Assembly (NCBI RefSeq): GCF_002807015.1
Contig: NZ_NIPO01000001.1
Location: 2,017,561-2,081,560 of the forward strand
Direction: 5' to 3'
Source of the DNA: Avrilella dinanensis
Lineage (GTDB): Bacteria; Bacteroidota; Bacteroidia; Flavobacteriales; Flavobacteriaceae
DNA length: 64,000 bases
The notes under the pieces were generated by a model. The model had not been told where the DNA came from and did not search any database. It saw only the letters and a list, made by a program, of their open reading frames with translations. The position numbers and the translations under genes are program-made. Of the stretch, positions 37,311 through 46,682 are shown in pieces (position 1 is the stretch's first letter; the number at the start of each line of letters is the position of its first letter).

Positions 37311-38601
37311 ATTTTATTCTTCTATCCACCAGATATATCGGTTTTCTACTTTTCGGATCAAAAACAATTTTGTTTAACTCTTCCAAATCAGCAAATTCAA
37401 CCTTTGGAGTTACTCTTAATTTAGATTGCAGGTACTCTTTTATCTGATTCAGAAATTCATACGAAGTATCGGTTGAGGCAACCCGAATCAAAATATCATC
37501 ATTTCCTGCTTCATTAATATAAAGTTCAATCAGATACAGTTGAATCTGGTCAAAGAATTTCAGCAGATCATAAATGGCAGGAGGATAAATCGTTGTGCCT
37601 TTGTACTTTATCATCTGTTCCTTTCTACCCAAAACAGGTCCTATTCTTTGGGTATTTCTTCCGCATTGGCATTTTTCTGAAAAAACCTGAACAATATCCC
37701 CTGTTTTAAATCGTAGCAAAGGCATTGCCTCAACTCCCAAAGTGGTTACGGTTAATTCGCCTGATTTTCCCGCTTTTACAGGATTGTTATTTTCGTCCAA
37801 AACCTCAATAATAATCAGTTCGGGGTGATGGTGTCCTCCGTTTTGAAACTCACATTCGGTAAAAGCAGTACTCATTTCGGTTGAGGCATAAGTAGAATAC
37901 AACTCAATATTCCATTTGGATAAAATCTTGTCAGACAAAATACTATTTGATAAATCCTGATTTCTCAAAGATTCTCCAATACAAACCACACCTTTTACTC
38001 CAGAAGTATGGTAATCTATTCCGTTTGCCTCCGCATATTCGAGCATTTTAAGCAAAAAAGAGGGAACAGTAATCAGATATTTTGGGTTGTTTTCAAAAAT
38101 AGAGTCCCATTGTAATTGCGGGGTTCCCGCTCCAATTCTGACAACTCCTGCTCCGAGTTTTCGAAGTCCTAGGAAATAAGCCAATCCTGCCACAAAACGT
38201 CTGTCAATGGTCGTCATCAGCTGAACGACATCACCTTTTCGGATTCCCGAACAGGTCAATGAAATCGCCTCATTGTAAGCCAATCGTTCCAAATCATTAT
38301 CCGTCAATCCGAACGAAACGGGTCTTCCAAGCGTTCCCGAAGTCGCGGCATAATCAATAATTTCACTCATCGGAACACAAAAGAAATCTTTGTTATGCAA
38401 CTGCAAATCCGTTTTGGTCGTAACAGGAATTTGCTGTAAATCTTCCAAAGTTTTTATCTGAGAAACATCAATATTGTGCTTAGAAAACATATCCTGATAA
38501 AAAGGCGATTTTTCTTTTAGATAAAGCATAAGCTCTTTGAGCTTTTGCTCCTGAAAAGCCTTTATTTCCTGTGTTTCTGCTAATTCTATATTTGGAGTCA
38601 T
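37309..38601 (-). CDS. PaaK-like adenylate-forming ligase of the pigment cluster
   Basis: The 430-residue protein resembles phenylacetate-CoA ligases: an AMP-binding core with AATSGTLGRPVSFG near residue 85, YSTYASTEMSTAF and the hinge LLRFKTGDIVQV, plus a cysteine pair CQCG. It could activate an aryl or fatty acid for the ACP in the flexirubin pathway; this is inferred from its place at the cluster's downstream end. It overlaps the C45-type gene by four bases. Confidence 0.8.
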   Translation of the reverse strand: MTPNIELAETQEIKAFQEQKLKELMLYLKEKSPFYQDMFSKHNIDVSQIKTLEDLQQIPVTTKTDLQLHNKDFFCVPMSEIIDYAATSGTLGRPVSFGLTDNDLERLAYNEAISLTCSGIRKGDVVQLMTTIDRRFVAGLAYFLGLRKLGAGVVRIGAGTPQLQWDSIFENNPKYLITVPSFLLKMLEYAEANGIDYHTSGVKGVVCIGESLRNQDLSNSILSDKILSKWNIELYSTYASTEMSTAFTECEFQNGGHHHPELIIIEVLDENNNPVKAGKSGELTVTTLGVEAMPLLRFKTGDIVQVFSEKCQCGRNTQRIGPVLGRKEQMIKYKGTTIYPPAIYDLLKFFDQIQLYLIELYINEAGNDDILIRVASTDTSYEFLNQIKEYLQSKLRVTPKVEFADLEELNKIVFDPKSRKPIYLVDRRIK

Positions 38602-40403
38602 CTTAATTTTCGATTGATTTTCTTTAAATATTTTTCGACGTTTCTTTGGTCGGGCAAGGTAGTGATTTCTTTGGAAAGTGCCTTTTCAAATTCGGTTTGA
38701 GAGGCTTTGTAATAGCCTTTTTCGTAATAATATTTCCCTATTTTGTAATAAACAGACCATAAATCAGGGTTTAATTGCTGATATTTTCGGATTTCTTCCG
38801 AAGATAAATCTGACTTATCGGAAATGGCTTTGTCTATTTTTCGGTCTTCAATTCGGTATAATTCGTAGTTTTTATATTCGTCTGATTCCAAAAAATCATC
38901 TTTGGGAATAGTCAATTCTTTTTTGTGTTGTGAAGCAAATTCCTTTTTCTCAGAAGAAAAAATCTCTTTCAAATCATAAGCGACAAATTCCCCCAACTGA
39001 TACGGACTTGACGAAACCCACATCAATAAATCTTCGGGCTGAAAAATTACCGAATGATGTGCCAAAAGCTGATTCAGTGCTTTTTCGTTTCCGTAACCGA
39101 TAAGTTCGTCTTTCAGTCCCCCTCGATTTCGCAATAAACCGGCTATTTTTTGAGGATTCATCTTAGGTTGTTCCGACAAGATTTCTTCCATTCTGTCAAA
39201 TCGATATTGCGAATGGCTTTCTAAAATGTGCTGCTTGTTATTTTCATCATTCGCATAAGCCTCACTTCTGAAATGATTGGTACAAACAAGCTCATTATTA
39301 GCAACTTCAAACACTCCGAAATTTTCAGGCGACATTTCAATCAATACTGCTTTTCGGTCTTTCGCACTGCTGACCATTAAGGCTTCCGATACGAAAACTT
39401 CCCTTTTTCGGGCAATGCTTACAGCCTCATCAATGGTTGTGGCATATTGCAGAATTTCCCTTGCTACAATCGAAATCGGCGTTTTGGCGACCACAGGAAT
39501 ATCCGATTTTCCTGCATTCATCGTAATGGTCAAACCCGCTTTGTTCATTCCCGAAACCACTCCAATCATTCCTGCCCAAGTAACCGTTGCAAACGGATAA
39601 CCTTCATCGGGATTAACAAAAGTTATGATTTTATTTTTGGCAAAATCATCTCCTGCATAAAAATCAAAATTCCGCCCCAAAAGCAATTTTCCATCCTCTG
39701 TCTTGTCATTCCACAAAGCAACCGATGAACAGCCTACCAAAGCCAAATCCTGCATAGCGTGTCCGATATCGTGAGCTCCGTGCAAATATAGACTTCGCAA
39801 ATATTTCGGAGCTATATCGTCATATTTATTTGTAGCATAGCGAGATACTCCGTAAATTTCGGTTTTATATTCTTCAGGAATATGTAGATACATTTCTCGA
39901 TTGTACCATTTTAGAAATTGACGAAGTAACGACTGTTTGAATTTTGAGGGAACGATTTCTTTTACTTTTCCGAAAAAAACATCTTCCTGATAATGGTATA
40001 AAGGCTCGTATAAAGCCCCCATAATCAATCCTCTTTCCAACGGGTTTCCCGAAACATAGAGTTCCCATTGTCCGAATTTATTTTGTACTAAAAAATTCTC
40101 TTCCGAAGAAAAAAGCGAATCCGAATGTTTTATGACTTTGGGAATTTCGTGGTTATAGTCCGTAATCGGTTGATGACGAACAGATTTCGATATTCCGCAA
40201 GAAGTAAGCGAAACGAGAATAAACAAGGAAAAAAAACTAATGACTTGTCTAAAATTGGTTAACCCTTTTAATTTTCTGTCATTCTGAATGGAATAAAATG
40301 GAATGAAGAGTCTCAAATCGTTGATTTTTAAAGAGATTCCTCCTTTGTCGGAATGACAAAAAACATTTTTATTAAACTTTAAACAGCTTCTAAACCATTT
40401 CAT
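38598..40403 (-). CDS. C45-type autoproteolytic acyltransferase-like lipoprotein
   Basis: The 601-residue frame has a lipobox at residue 69 (VSLTSC), a C45/choloylglycine-hydrolase-like domain with candidate nucleophile Cys225 in LVGCSSVALWN and GRNFDFYAG, and a C-terminal helical repeat region (KIGKYYYEKGYYKASQTEF) like a TPR. Such proteins occur in flexirubin clusters and may acylate or deacylate the pigment. The first 43 codons run through a dispersed repeat (40277-40358), and the listed ATG overlaps the previous gene by 14 bases, so the start is uncertain. No nearer ATG precedes the lipobox. Confidence 0.78.
   Translation of the reverse strand: MKWFRSCLKFNKNVFCHSDKGGISLKINDLRLFIPFYSIQNDRKLKGLTNFRQVISFFSLFILVSLTSCGISKSVRHQPITDYNHEIPKVIKHSDSLFSSEENFLVQNKFGQWELYVSGNPLERGLIMGALYEPLYHYQEDVFFGKVKEIVPSKFKQSLLRQFLKWYNREMYLHIPEEYKTEIYGVSRYATNKYDDIAPKYLRSLYLHGAHDIGHAMQDLALVGCSSVALWNDKTEDGKLLLGRNFDFYAGDDFAKNKIITFVNPDEGYPFATVTWAGMIGVVSGMNKAGLTITMNAGKSDIPVVAKTPISIVAREILQYATTIDEAVSIARKREVFVSEALMVSSAKDRKAVLIEMSPENFGVFEVANNELVCTNHFRSEAYANDENNKQHILESHSQYRFDRMEEILSEQPKMNPQKIAGLLRNRGGLKDELIGYGNEKALNQLLAHHSVIFQPEDLLMWVSSSPYQLGEFVAYDLKEIFSSEKKEFASQHKKELTIPKDDFLESDEYKNYELYRIEDRKIDKAISDKSDLSSEEIRKYQQLNPDLWSVYYKIGKYYYEKGYYKASQTEFEKALSKEITTLPDQRNVEKYLKKINRKLR
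40277..40358. repeat. GTCATTC-bounded repeat inside the C45-type gene
   Basis: The 82-base element starts TGTCATTCTGAATGG and ends GTCGGAATGACA, giving inverted TGTCATTC/GAATGACA termini, with GAGGAATCTC-type words inside. It is the same family as at 33 kb and 27.5 kb. Here it is read in frame as residues about 16-43 of the C45-type protein, between the only upstream ATG and the signal sequence. Confidence 0.65.
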
Positions 40404-41946
40404 TTTCTTTCTGTTTTTCTAAAGCTGAAATTTCGTTGTTTATCTTATCGACCAGATATTGTTTTCCGACAATTTCGGTACAAGTCTGAACAGCTCCGAT
40501 AGTTACTCCCAAAACTCCGTGCATATTGATACTCTGCCCTGTCAGAAACAGATTATCGAGTTTGGTTTTAGGCGAAATAAATGTCTTTAACGGATTTTCG
40601 GAGTCTTTAATATAACCGTATAGATTTCCGTTAAATCCTCCGATATAATCCCGGTACGACAAAGGTGTGGAAACGTGAACTGACTTGACTTTTCCTTTAA
40701 TGTGCGGGTATCTTTTTTCGATTTCCCGCATAAAAACATTGGCTTTTTCCTGTTTGAAAGCCTCGTAATCTGCCCCTCTTTCCGAAGGATTGGCAACCGT
40801 ATTCTGCGTTTCTTTCCACTTTTCAAATTCGGAAAAATGCAGGTAGGTAATTCCTGTCATACTTTCTGCCCATTGCTGATTTTCTTCCGAAACATTCATC
40901 GAAAGCATAAAAGCCTCCGGCCACGATTCGGGCGTATATTCGTTGGCATTCCAAACCCTTTTGCTATCCCGAAAATGGTAATTATTATAGTTCATATATT
41001 CCACCGAATTCGGTTCAAAAACAATATAAACGCTCAAAGCAGCAGGTAAAACTTCCAATCCTTTAATCCGTGAATAATAGGATTTCCGGAACTTATCGCT
41101 CCCTACCATATCCAAAGTGGTTTTCGGTTCAATATTAGAAATGAAAATATCCCCGAAATAGGTTTCCCCATCTTTGGTATTGGCACTAATAATCCGATTT
41201 TCTTCGGAACTAAAATTGATTACTTCCTTGCGTTTATAGACTTCCCCTCCGTATTTTTTGAGTTGTTTTATCAACTGTTTGGTTATCTGACTTCCTCCGT
41301 TCAGACATCTCCAGGCACTCTGAATATAAGAGTTTACCGAAAGTGCGTGAACATACAACGGAGTTTTTTCCGGAATTCCCGCGTACAAAAAGTTTGAGCC
41401 TGCCAAAACGGCTCTCAATTTCTCGTTTTTGGTCAGTTCGATAAAATATCGTTGAGCATTTATCGATAAAACTTCGGCTGGGTGTCCTTCTCCATAATTC
41501 AGATTATACAACGGAAAAGCGTCACAGATTTCCTGAATTTTCCTGCAATATTCCTCAATAGCCTCTTTTTCTTCAGGAAAATATTTGAGTAGTTGTTTGG
41601 TGAAATTTTTGTAACCCTGTGCGTGCGGATATTCTGTCGGGTCGTCTCCAAATGAAATTACATCATAGGCATTTTTGTCCATTCGGGAAAGTTTCAGACT
41701 GTCCATTATCCCGATATAGCTGAAATATTTATAGAGATTCTGCCCCTTATCCAAAGCACCAATATAATGAACTCCCGTATCAAAAATGCGTTTGTCACGG
41801 GAAAAAGTCTGTAAATTTCCTCCAAACTGTTGATTTTTTTCGAGTACACAGACTTTTTTGCCTTCTTTAGCCAAAATAATAGCGGAAACAAGCCCTCCAA
41901 GACCGCTCCCGACAATTACGACATCGTATTTTTTTGTGTTATTCAT
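40390..41946 (-). CDS. FAD-dependent oxidoreductase, phytoene-desaturase-like
   Basis: The 518-residue protein has an FAD dinucleotide fold VVIVGSGLGGLVSAIILAKE followed by VLEKNQQFGGNL, as in carotenoid desaturases and retinol saturases. A C-terminal GQSINMHGVLGVTIGA closes the FAD site. In a flexirubin cluster it may desaturate or tailor the polyene; the reaction is unknown. It overlaps the MMPL gene by eight bases and the next gene by 14. Confidence 0.82.
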   Translation of the reverse strand: MNNTKKYDVVIVGSGLGGLVSAIILAKEGKKVCVLEKNQQFGGNLQTFSRDKRIFDTGVHYIGALDKGQNLYKYFSYIGIMDSLKLSRMDKNAYDVISFGDDPTEYPHAQGYKNFTKQLLKYFPEEKEAIEEYCRKIQEICDAFPLYNLNYGEGHPAEVLSINAQRYFIELTKNEKLRAVLAGSNFLYAGIPEKTPLYVHALSVNSYIQSAWRCLNGGSQITKQLIKQLKKYGGEVYKRKEVINFSSEENRIISANTKDGETYFGDIFISNIEPKTTLDMVGSDKFRKSYYSRIKGLEVLPAALSVYIVFEPNSVEYMNYNNYHFRDSKRVWNANEYTPESWPEAFMLSMNVSEENQQWAESMTGITYLHFSEFEKWKETQNTVANPSERGADYEAFKQEKANVFMREIEKRYPHIKGKVKSVHVSTPLSYRDYIGGFNGNLYGYIKDSENPLKTFISPKTKLDNLFLTGQSINMHGVLGVTIGAVQTCTEIVGKQYLVDKINNEISALEKQKENEMV

Positions 41947-44900
41947 TCCGGCTAAATCCTTTTACTCCATTTTCATTAACGAACTCCGTAAATTCATTGA
42001 AGTTTCCGATATTGGAGAACTTTACATTTCCAATCAAAAATATTTTTTTTACAGTATTAGGAATTGTTATCATATTATTTATTTCCGTGGAAATCAAAAG
42101 CGTATCAACGTCTTCTTCGGGCAAAGTTAATGTATTTCTGTACGTTATATTTCTTTTTCCGACAGGATAATTCACTTTAGCAACTTCTCGTTTTTCTTCA
42201 TTTTCGATGAATGTAACGATTTTCCGTAAAGGATATTGCCAAGTCAAAAGTAAATCAATCTGTCCGAAATTATCAGCTATATGATAGATTTTTGCCTTGC
42301 TATTAATCAGGATAAACAAAGCGTAATAAGCTGATTTGTTCTGATTAAAATCCGATTTTACGGATTGAATAATCTCTGTATCTTTATACAAATAAGTCAG
42401 ATATAGTTTCTTTTCAAAATAATCTTCATTTTCTATCTGTTTTCGTAATTCCGTGAATTCTGCTCTGAAAAAACGGTTTATTTTCTTGGTTTTTTCGGAA
42501 TAGCTTTTGCCGAAATCAGTATTTTCAGGAGCAATCCGCTTTCCTATTTTGACGGTCATACTTCCGTCATAAATCGTAAAATCATTTTTTGGTTGTACTT
42601 CAGAATTTCCGTGAACGTAAACAGGTAAAATATCCAAATTAAATTGCTCTGCCAGATAAAACGCCCCTTTATGAAAACGCTTGATATGATTGTCTTCCGA
42701 ACGTGTTCCCTCCGGAAAAACCATCAGTGAATAACCTTGCTCTACCTTTTCACGCAAATGCTCCACACTGCCATCAACTCCCTGCGAAACAGGGTAAAAA
42801 CCAGCCATTTTCACAAATCTGCCAAAAACAGGCGAATTATACACCCAATCATTTACCAGAAAAATAATATTCGGGCTGACCATACCCAATGTCAGCGAAT
42901 CTAAAAACGACGTGTGGTTTGAAATGATAACAGACGGTTTGGAAAAATCTTCCTGATTCGGGTTGAGAATTTCTTTTTTAACAAAAGGATTGGAATACAA
43001 AACCGAAGTAAGGAATTTTGACATCAACTTCCTTAAATTCCGCATTTTATTTTCTTTATTTCCGATAGGAATAAGTATAAAAAATCGTCCGATTAAAGAA
43101 AGTAAAACACACCCGATTCCGTAATAAAAAAACGAAACAAATGAGTGCAGAAACAGCCTTAACGTAATCGGGGATTTATGGCATTTTACCCTGTTTGTTA
43201 TACAGATTTTAAACACAATCGGATAAAAAACAAATGTAATAATCAATGCCGAAAACACCCCGATAAGCGACAAAGTCGAAATGGATTTCAGGGCAGGGTG
43301 CTTGGCAAAAACCAAAGCTCCGATTGCCAGAATCGTTGTCAAAACAGCCAATAAAATCGAAGTTCTGTACGTCGTCAGCTCACTTTTTCCGTAGGAATGT
43401 TCCTTTTGCAAGGCACTTGTCATAAAAATTGTAAAGTCAATTCCGTGTCCGAAAATAAGTGTGGTAACAATCATACTGAAAATATTCAGCTGAATGTCAA
43501 ACAATCCCATCAATCCCATTGTGATAAACCCTGTAATGGTTATCGGGACAAGGCTGATAAGCACCAATTCCAATCGTCTGAAGAAATACCACAAAATCAA
43601 AATAACCGCTATAAACGAATAATTTATCAATCGGTTAAAATCGGCTTTGAGATGTCCGAGAAAGGTTTCGTTGAGCTGTTTTCGGTCGATGACAAGCACT
43701 TCTTTTTCCTTTTCGGAAATGGATTTTACAAACTCGGCTCTTTTGTCATCATCAACTTTCACTACCGAAGTAATGGTAAACAATCCGTCTTTTTCGCTTG
43801 TGAATTCCTCCGTAAAAAAAGCAGGGATTTTTGAATATTCATTCAAAGAAACCGTTTGAGGAATTTTATCTAATAACTCGTAAAATCGGTTATGCGTTTC
43901 GGGTTTAAAACCAATCTTTTCTCCTGATTCTATCAGGTTTTGTTGCAGGTTTTCTTTCTTGTTATCCGTCCAAAAGCGATTCCATTTTTCGATTTTCTGC
44001 TGTTGCTGTTCTTGTGATAAAACAATTCCCGAAAGGGAGCTGAAATCAAAAATTTCGTTGTTTTCTTGGTATTCTTTGAGGATTTTTTTCAGTTGAGCAT
44101 TTTTCTGTAAAACTTCCTCTTTATCGTTTCCGTACAAAACCAAATACAATGATTTTGAAGTCAGATTGGTAGAGTTTTCCAACTGTTTTTCGACCTGTTT
44201 GAGTTCATCGGGAATGAAATTCAGTTTGGACAAATCATCATCAAAAGTTACTTTCTGATACGTAAAAAGACTAATTCCGATAAGCAATAAACTACCAAAA
44301 ATCAGTACTTTATTCTTTTCAAATGAATAAGAAGCTAATCTGTCCAAAATGGATTTTCGGGTTATACCCTCCACACTTTTCGGTCTGTACAAATGTGGAA
44401 TAATAATTATCGAAAAAACAGCCGACATCACGACCGCAATCGAGGCAAAAATTCCCAAATCCTGCAAGGCTTCCGATTTGACAAAAAGCAAACACAAAAA
44501 CGCAACAGCCGTTGTGGTACTACTCATTATCAACGGTTTGACAATGTCTTTGAAAAGCAATTCCACACTCGAATTGTTCCTGTAATGCGTGAGAATATGA
44601 AGTGAATAATCAATGGTAATTCCGAGCAAAACTGCTCCGATACTTATTGAAATAGCCGAAATACTGTCCCGCAAAAAATACATACACATCAATGCAAAGA
44701 ATCCTCCGAAAACCGACGGAATAAAGATGATTACAGGAACATAAATTTTTCGGTAATACATTATCAACAAAAGCATTAGCACTCCCATTGACACCAAAAC
44801 AGTAGTCAAAATATCGGTTTTAATCTGTTTGGCATTAGCCACTGCAATAAATGACGACCCAAAATAATCCAGATTTGTTTTCTCTGAAAATTCGGCATTA

Positions 44901-45613
44901 ATTTCGGTTTTTATTTGGTTTAACCGCTCTGTAAAATCGGTATTTTTTTCGGTTTCACTTCCCGACAAAACAGGGTCTATAAACAGCAAAAGCGACTGCT
45001 CGTCTTTAGTTACCACATATCCGTTAACCAACTTAAAATCATCAGAAAGATTGAGTTTTTGTAATTTCTGTAAAGCCATAAACGAAATGCCTAAAGGGTC
45101 AGCCAAAATAAAATCTTTGGCTACAATTCCTGTAGGAGAAATCAGCGTTTTCAGATTGTTTTCGACCTGAACAGCAATGCTGTCTTTGGATAATTTATTC
45201 CCGATTTTCTGATAATCTTCCTCATCGAGAAAAAGTGGTAAATGCTCATAAACAAAGTCAAAAGTCTCCTGAATATTGCTGTCATCAACCTTTCCCTGGA
45301 CGTTTTTGATATACTCATCACAACATTCGAGCTTATTCAAAAACAAAGAGGCAGTTTCAGTCATATCTTCGAGAGTTCCGTTTTCCGATTTGGAAATCAA
45401 AACCGTAATTTTATCCGAAAATTTAAGCTGCTGCACAACTCTGGTGGTAATATCTCCCTGCTCACTTTTCGGAATAACTTTGGTAATGTCTTCTTCAAAA
45501 GTAATTTTAGACGCAAAATATCCGAATACCAAAAGTAAAAGCAACGACAACACAGCCGATAGCCGTTTGTTTCTGCTGATAAAGTAGTAAATTTTTATAA
45601 AAAAAGCGGACAT
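41939..45613 (-). CDS. MMPL exporter fused to a PlsC-type acyltransferase with a degenerate tail
   Basis: The 1224-residue protein starts with an RND/MMPL half (about 1-850) with two sets of six helices and two periplasmic domains. A lysophospholipid-type acyltransferase follows (about 860-1065) with NHTSFLD (His900, Asp905) and FPEGTR (966-971). The last 160 residues (about 1066-1224) lie where related three-part proteins carry a SAM methyltransferase, but the glycine-rich SAM loop is missing. The protein could export and acylate the pigment. It has a divergent promoter box at 45647. Confidence 0.85.
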   Translation of the reverse strand: MSAFFIKIYYFISRNKRLSAVLSLLLLLVFGYFASKITFEEDITKVIPKSEQGDITTRVVQQLKFSDKITVLISKSENGTLEDMTETASLFLNKLECCDEYIKNVQGKVDDSNIQETFDFVYEHLPLFLDEEDYQKIGNKLSKDSIAVQVENNLKTLISPTGIVAKDFILADPLGISFMALQKLQKLNLSDDFKLVNGYVVTKDEQSLLLFIDPVLSGSETEKNTDFTERLNQIKTEINAEFSEKTNLDYFGSSFIAVANAKQIKTDILTTVLVSMGVLMLLLIMYYRKIYVPVIIFIPSVFGGFFALMCMYFLRDSISAISISIGAVLLGITIDYSLHILTHYRNNSSVELLFKDIVKPLIMSSTTTAVAFLCLLFVKSEALQDLGIFASIAVVMSAVFSIIIIPHLYRPKSVEGITRKSILDRLASYSFEKNKVLIFGSLLLIGISLFTYQKVTFDDDLSKLNFIPDELKQVEKQLENSTNLTSKSLYLVLYGNDKEEVLQKNAQLKKILKEYQENNEIFDFSSLSGIVLSQEQQQQKIEKWNRFWTDNKKENLQQNLIESGEKIGFKPETHNRFYELLDKIPQTVSLNEYSKIPAFFTEEFTSEKDGLFTITSVVKVDDDKRAEFVKSISEKEKEVLVIDRKQLNETFLGHLKADFNRLINYSFIAVILILWYFFRRLELVLISLVPITITGFITMGLMGLFDIQLNIFSMIVTTLIFGHGIDFTIFMTSALQKEHSYGKSELTTYRTSILLAVLTTILAIGALVFAKHPALKSISTLSLIGVFSALIITFVFYPIVFKICITNRVKCHKSPITLRLFLHSFVSFFYYGIGCVLLSLIGRFFILIPIGNKENKMRNLRKLMSKFLTSVLYSNPFVKKEILNPNQEDFSKPSVIISNHTSFLDSLTLGMVSPNIIFLVNDWVYNSPVFGRFVKMAGFYPVSQGVDGSVEHLREKVEQGYSLMVFPEGTRSEDNHIKRFHKGAFYLAEQFNLDILPVYVHGNSEVQPKNDFTIYDGSMTVKIGKRIAPENTDFGKSYSEKTKKINRFFRAEFTELRKQIENEDYFEKKLYLTYLYKDTEIIQSVKSDFNQNKSAYYALFILINSKAKIYHIADNFGQIDLLLTWQYPLRKIVTFIENEEKREVAKVNYPVGKRNITYRNTLTLPEEDVDTLLISTEINNMITIPNTVKKIFLIGNVKFSNIGNFNEFTEFVNENGVKGFSRNE

Positions 45614-45646
45614 TAAAGTAGTATTATTTTATTTGTTAAAACCCTG

Positions 45647-45654
45647 CAAAGATA
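45647..45654 (-). promoter_or_regulatory. Candidate -7 box for the MMPL fusion gene
   Basis: On the minus strand TATCTTTG matches TAnnTTTG and lies 33 bases before the start at 45613. This is an internal start site in the pigment cluster, just where the plus-strand island begins. Confidence 0.48.
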
Positions 45655-45687
45655 TAAAAATAAAGACTGTGAAGTTACCGAATGTTA

Positions 45688-45718
45688 TTTGGATATTTGG
45701 AAGAGTTTCGTAACTTTG
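45688..45718 (+). promoter_or_regulatory. Promoter for the methionine aminopeptidase gene
   Basis: TTTG (45688-45691), a 19-base spacer and TAACTTTG (45711-45718) match the Bacteroidota consensus TTTG-N19-TAnnTTTG exactly. It ends four bases before the GTTAGCGG boundary at 45722, so it lies outside the proposed cassette and would drive whatever sits there. Confidence 0.72.
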
Positions 45719-45722
45719 GGAG

Positions 45723-46628
45723 TTAGCGGAAAGTGCAAACACAACAATCCGTCAAAAAAGGAAATTATGTCAATATCAAAAGAATCAGAATTATTAGGAA
45801 TGCAAAAAGCGAGTAAAGCGGTTGCATATACATTAAGAGAAATGATAAAATACGCTCAGGCTGGAATGACCACAAAAGAATTGGACGAATACGGAGCCAA
45901 AATTTTATCAGACTTTGGGGCAAAATCTGCGCCTCATTTAACTTACGGATTTCCAGGTTGGAACTGTATAAGTGTGGACAACGAATTTTGTCACGGCATT
46001 CCCTCTGAAAAGAGAATTTTAAAAGAAGGTGACTTAATAAATATTGATGTTTCTGCCGAATTAGACGGATTCTGGGCAGACAACGGAGCTTCATTCATTA
46101 TTGGAAAAGATATTAACCAACATCAAAAGTTAGTAGATGCTTCAAAAGAAATTTTGCAGAAAGCTCTTAACAACATAAAAGGAGGAGTAAAAATAGCAGA
46201 CATTGGCTATATAATGGAAACCGAAGCAAAAAAACGAGGTTTCAAGGTTATAAAAAATCTTGGCGGACACGGGATCGGAAGAAGCCTACACGAACAACCT
46301 GATGAAATTATGAATTACAAAAACCGTTTTGACCAAAGACGATTTAAAAAAAATTCAGTTGTTGCTATTGAAACTTTTATTTCTACGACTTCGACTTACG
46401 CAACAGAATTAAATGACGGTTGGACAATGGTTGGTAATAAAGGTGGTTATATGGCTCAACACGAACATACTATTGTCGTAACAGACGGAAAACCTATAAT
46501 ACTAACTGAGGCAAACGGAATTTTAAACTAAAAAGCATAACACCTTCCGCTAACATCGCATTGGCAAAAGAGTGGAGTTACGGCTAAGTTGAAAGTTTCG
46601 TCTTCGTATGTCGCCAATGCGTTTTCCG
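45723..46628 (+). mobile_element. Candidate integron-type gene cassette carrying a methionine aminopeptidase
   Basis: The segment starts after the G of GTTAGCGGAA (45722-45731) and its 3' end has TTCCGCTAAC (46545-46554), a ten-base complement, inside a palindromic attC-like site ending at GTTATGT. In integron cassettes the R'' box is the complement of the cassette's own 5' boundary, as seen here. No integrase lies in the window. The unit holds one plus-strand gene and interrupts a minus-strand cluster. Confidence 0.5.
45767..46531 (+). CDS. map: Type I methionine aminopeptidase, extra copy
   Basis: The 254-residue enzyme (start chosen at MSISKESELLG) removes N-terminal methionine. All metal ligands are present: Asp94, Asp105, His168, Glu202 and Glu233, with His76 as the substrate-binding His. 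The longer frame from 45689 adds 26 residues that overlap the promoter and lack conservation. It stands alone on the plus strand inside the pigment cluster, away from the ribosomal-protein operon where the main map copy usually lies, and it is flanked by cassette-like ends. Confidence 0.92.
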   Translation: MSISKESELLGMQKASKAVAYTLREMIKYAQAGMTTKELDEYGAKILSDFGAKSAPHLTYGFPGWNCISVDNEFCHGIPSEKRILKEGDLINIDVSAELDGFWADNGASFIIGKDINQHQKLVDASKEILQKALNNIKGGVKIADIGYIMETEAKKRGFKVIKNLGGHGIGRSLHEQPDEIMNYKNRFDQRRFKKNSVVAIETFISTTSTYATELNDGWTMVGNKGGYMAQHEHTIVVTDGKPIILTEANGILN

Positions 46629-46634
46629 TTATGT
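46545..46634 (+). repeat. attC-like recombination site
   Basis: Order of elements: TTCCGCTAAC (R''-like), two bases, CGCATTGGC (46557-46565), a 47-base centre, its perfect complement GCCAATGCG (46613-46621), TTTTCC, then GTTATGT (46628-46634, R'-like; consensus GTTRRRY with one mismatch). Length is about 90 bases, within the range of attC sites. The folded single strand would be the recombining form. An ordinary dispersed palindrome cannot be ruled out. Confidence 0.5.
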
Positions 46635-46682
46635 TCAACATAGTTCGTGCTGACTTGAGACTAATGTGACTAATCATAAAAT

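Noticed and set aside
37014..37447. Plus-strand frames crossing the tRNA-Lys pair
   Set aside because: They are made of tRNA sequence and the terminator; no protein is expected.
45689..45766. Upstream extension of the methionine aminopeptidase frame
   Set aside because: It overlaps the promoter boxes and the GTTAGCGG boundary and adds residues not found in the family.
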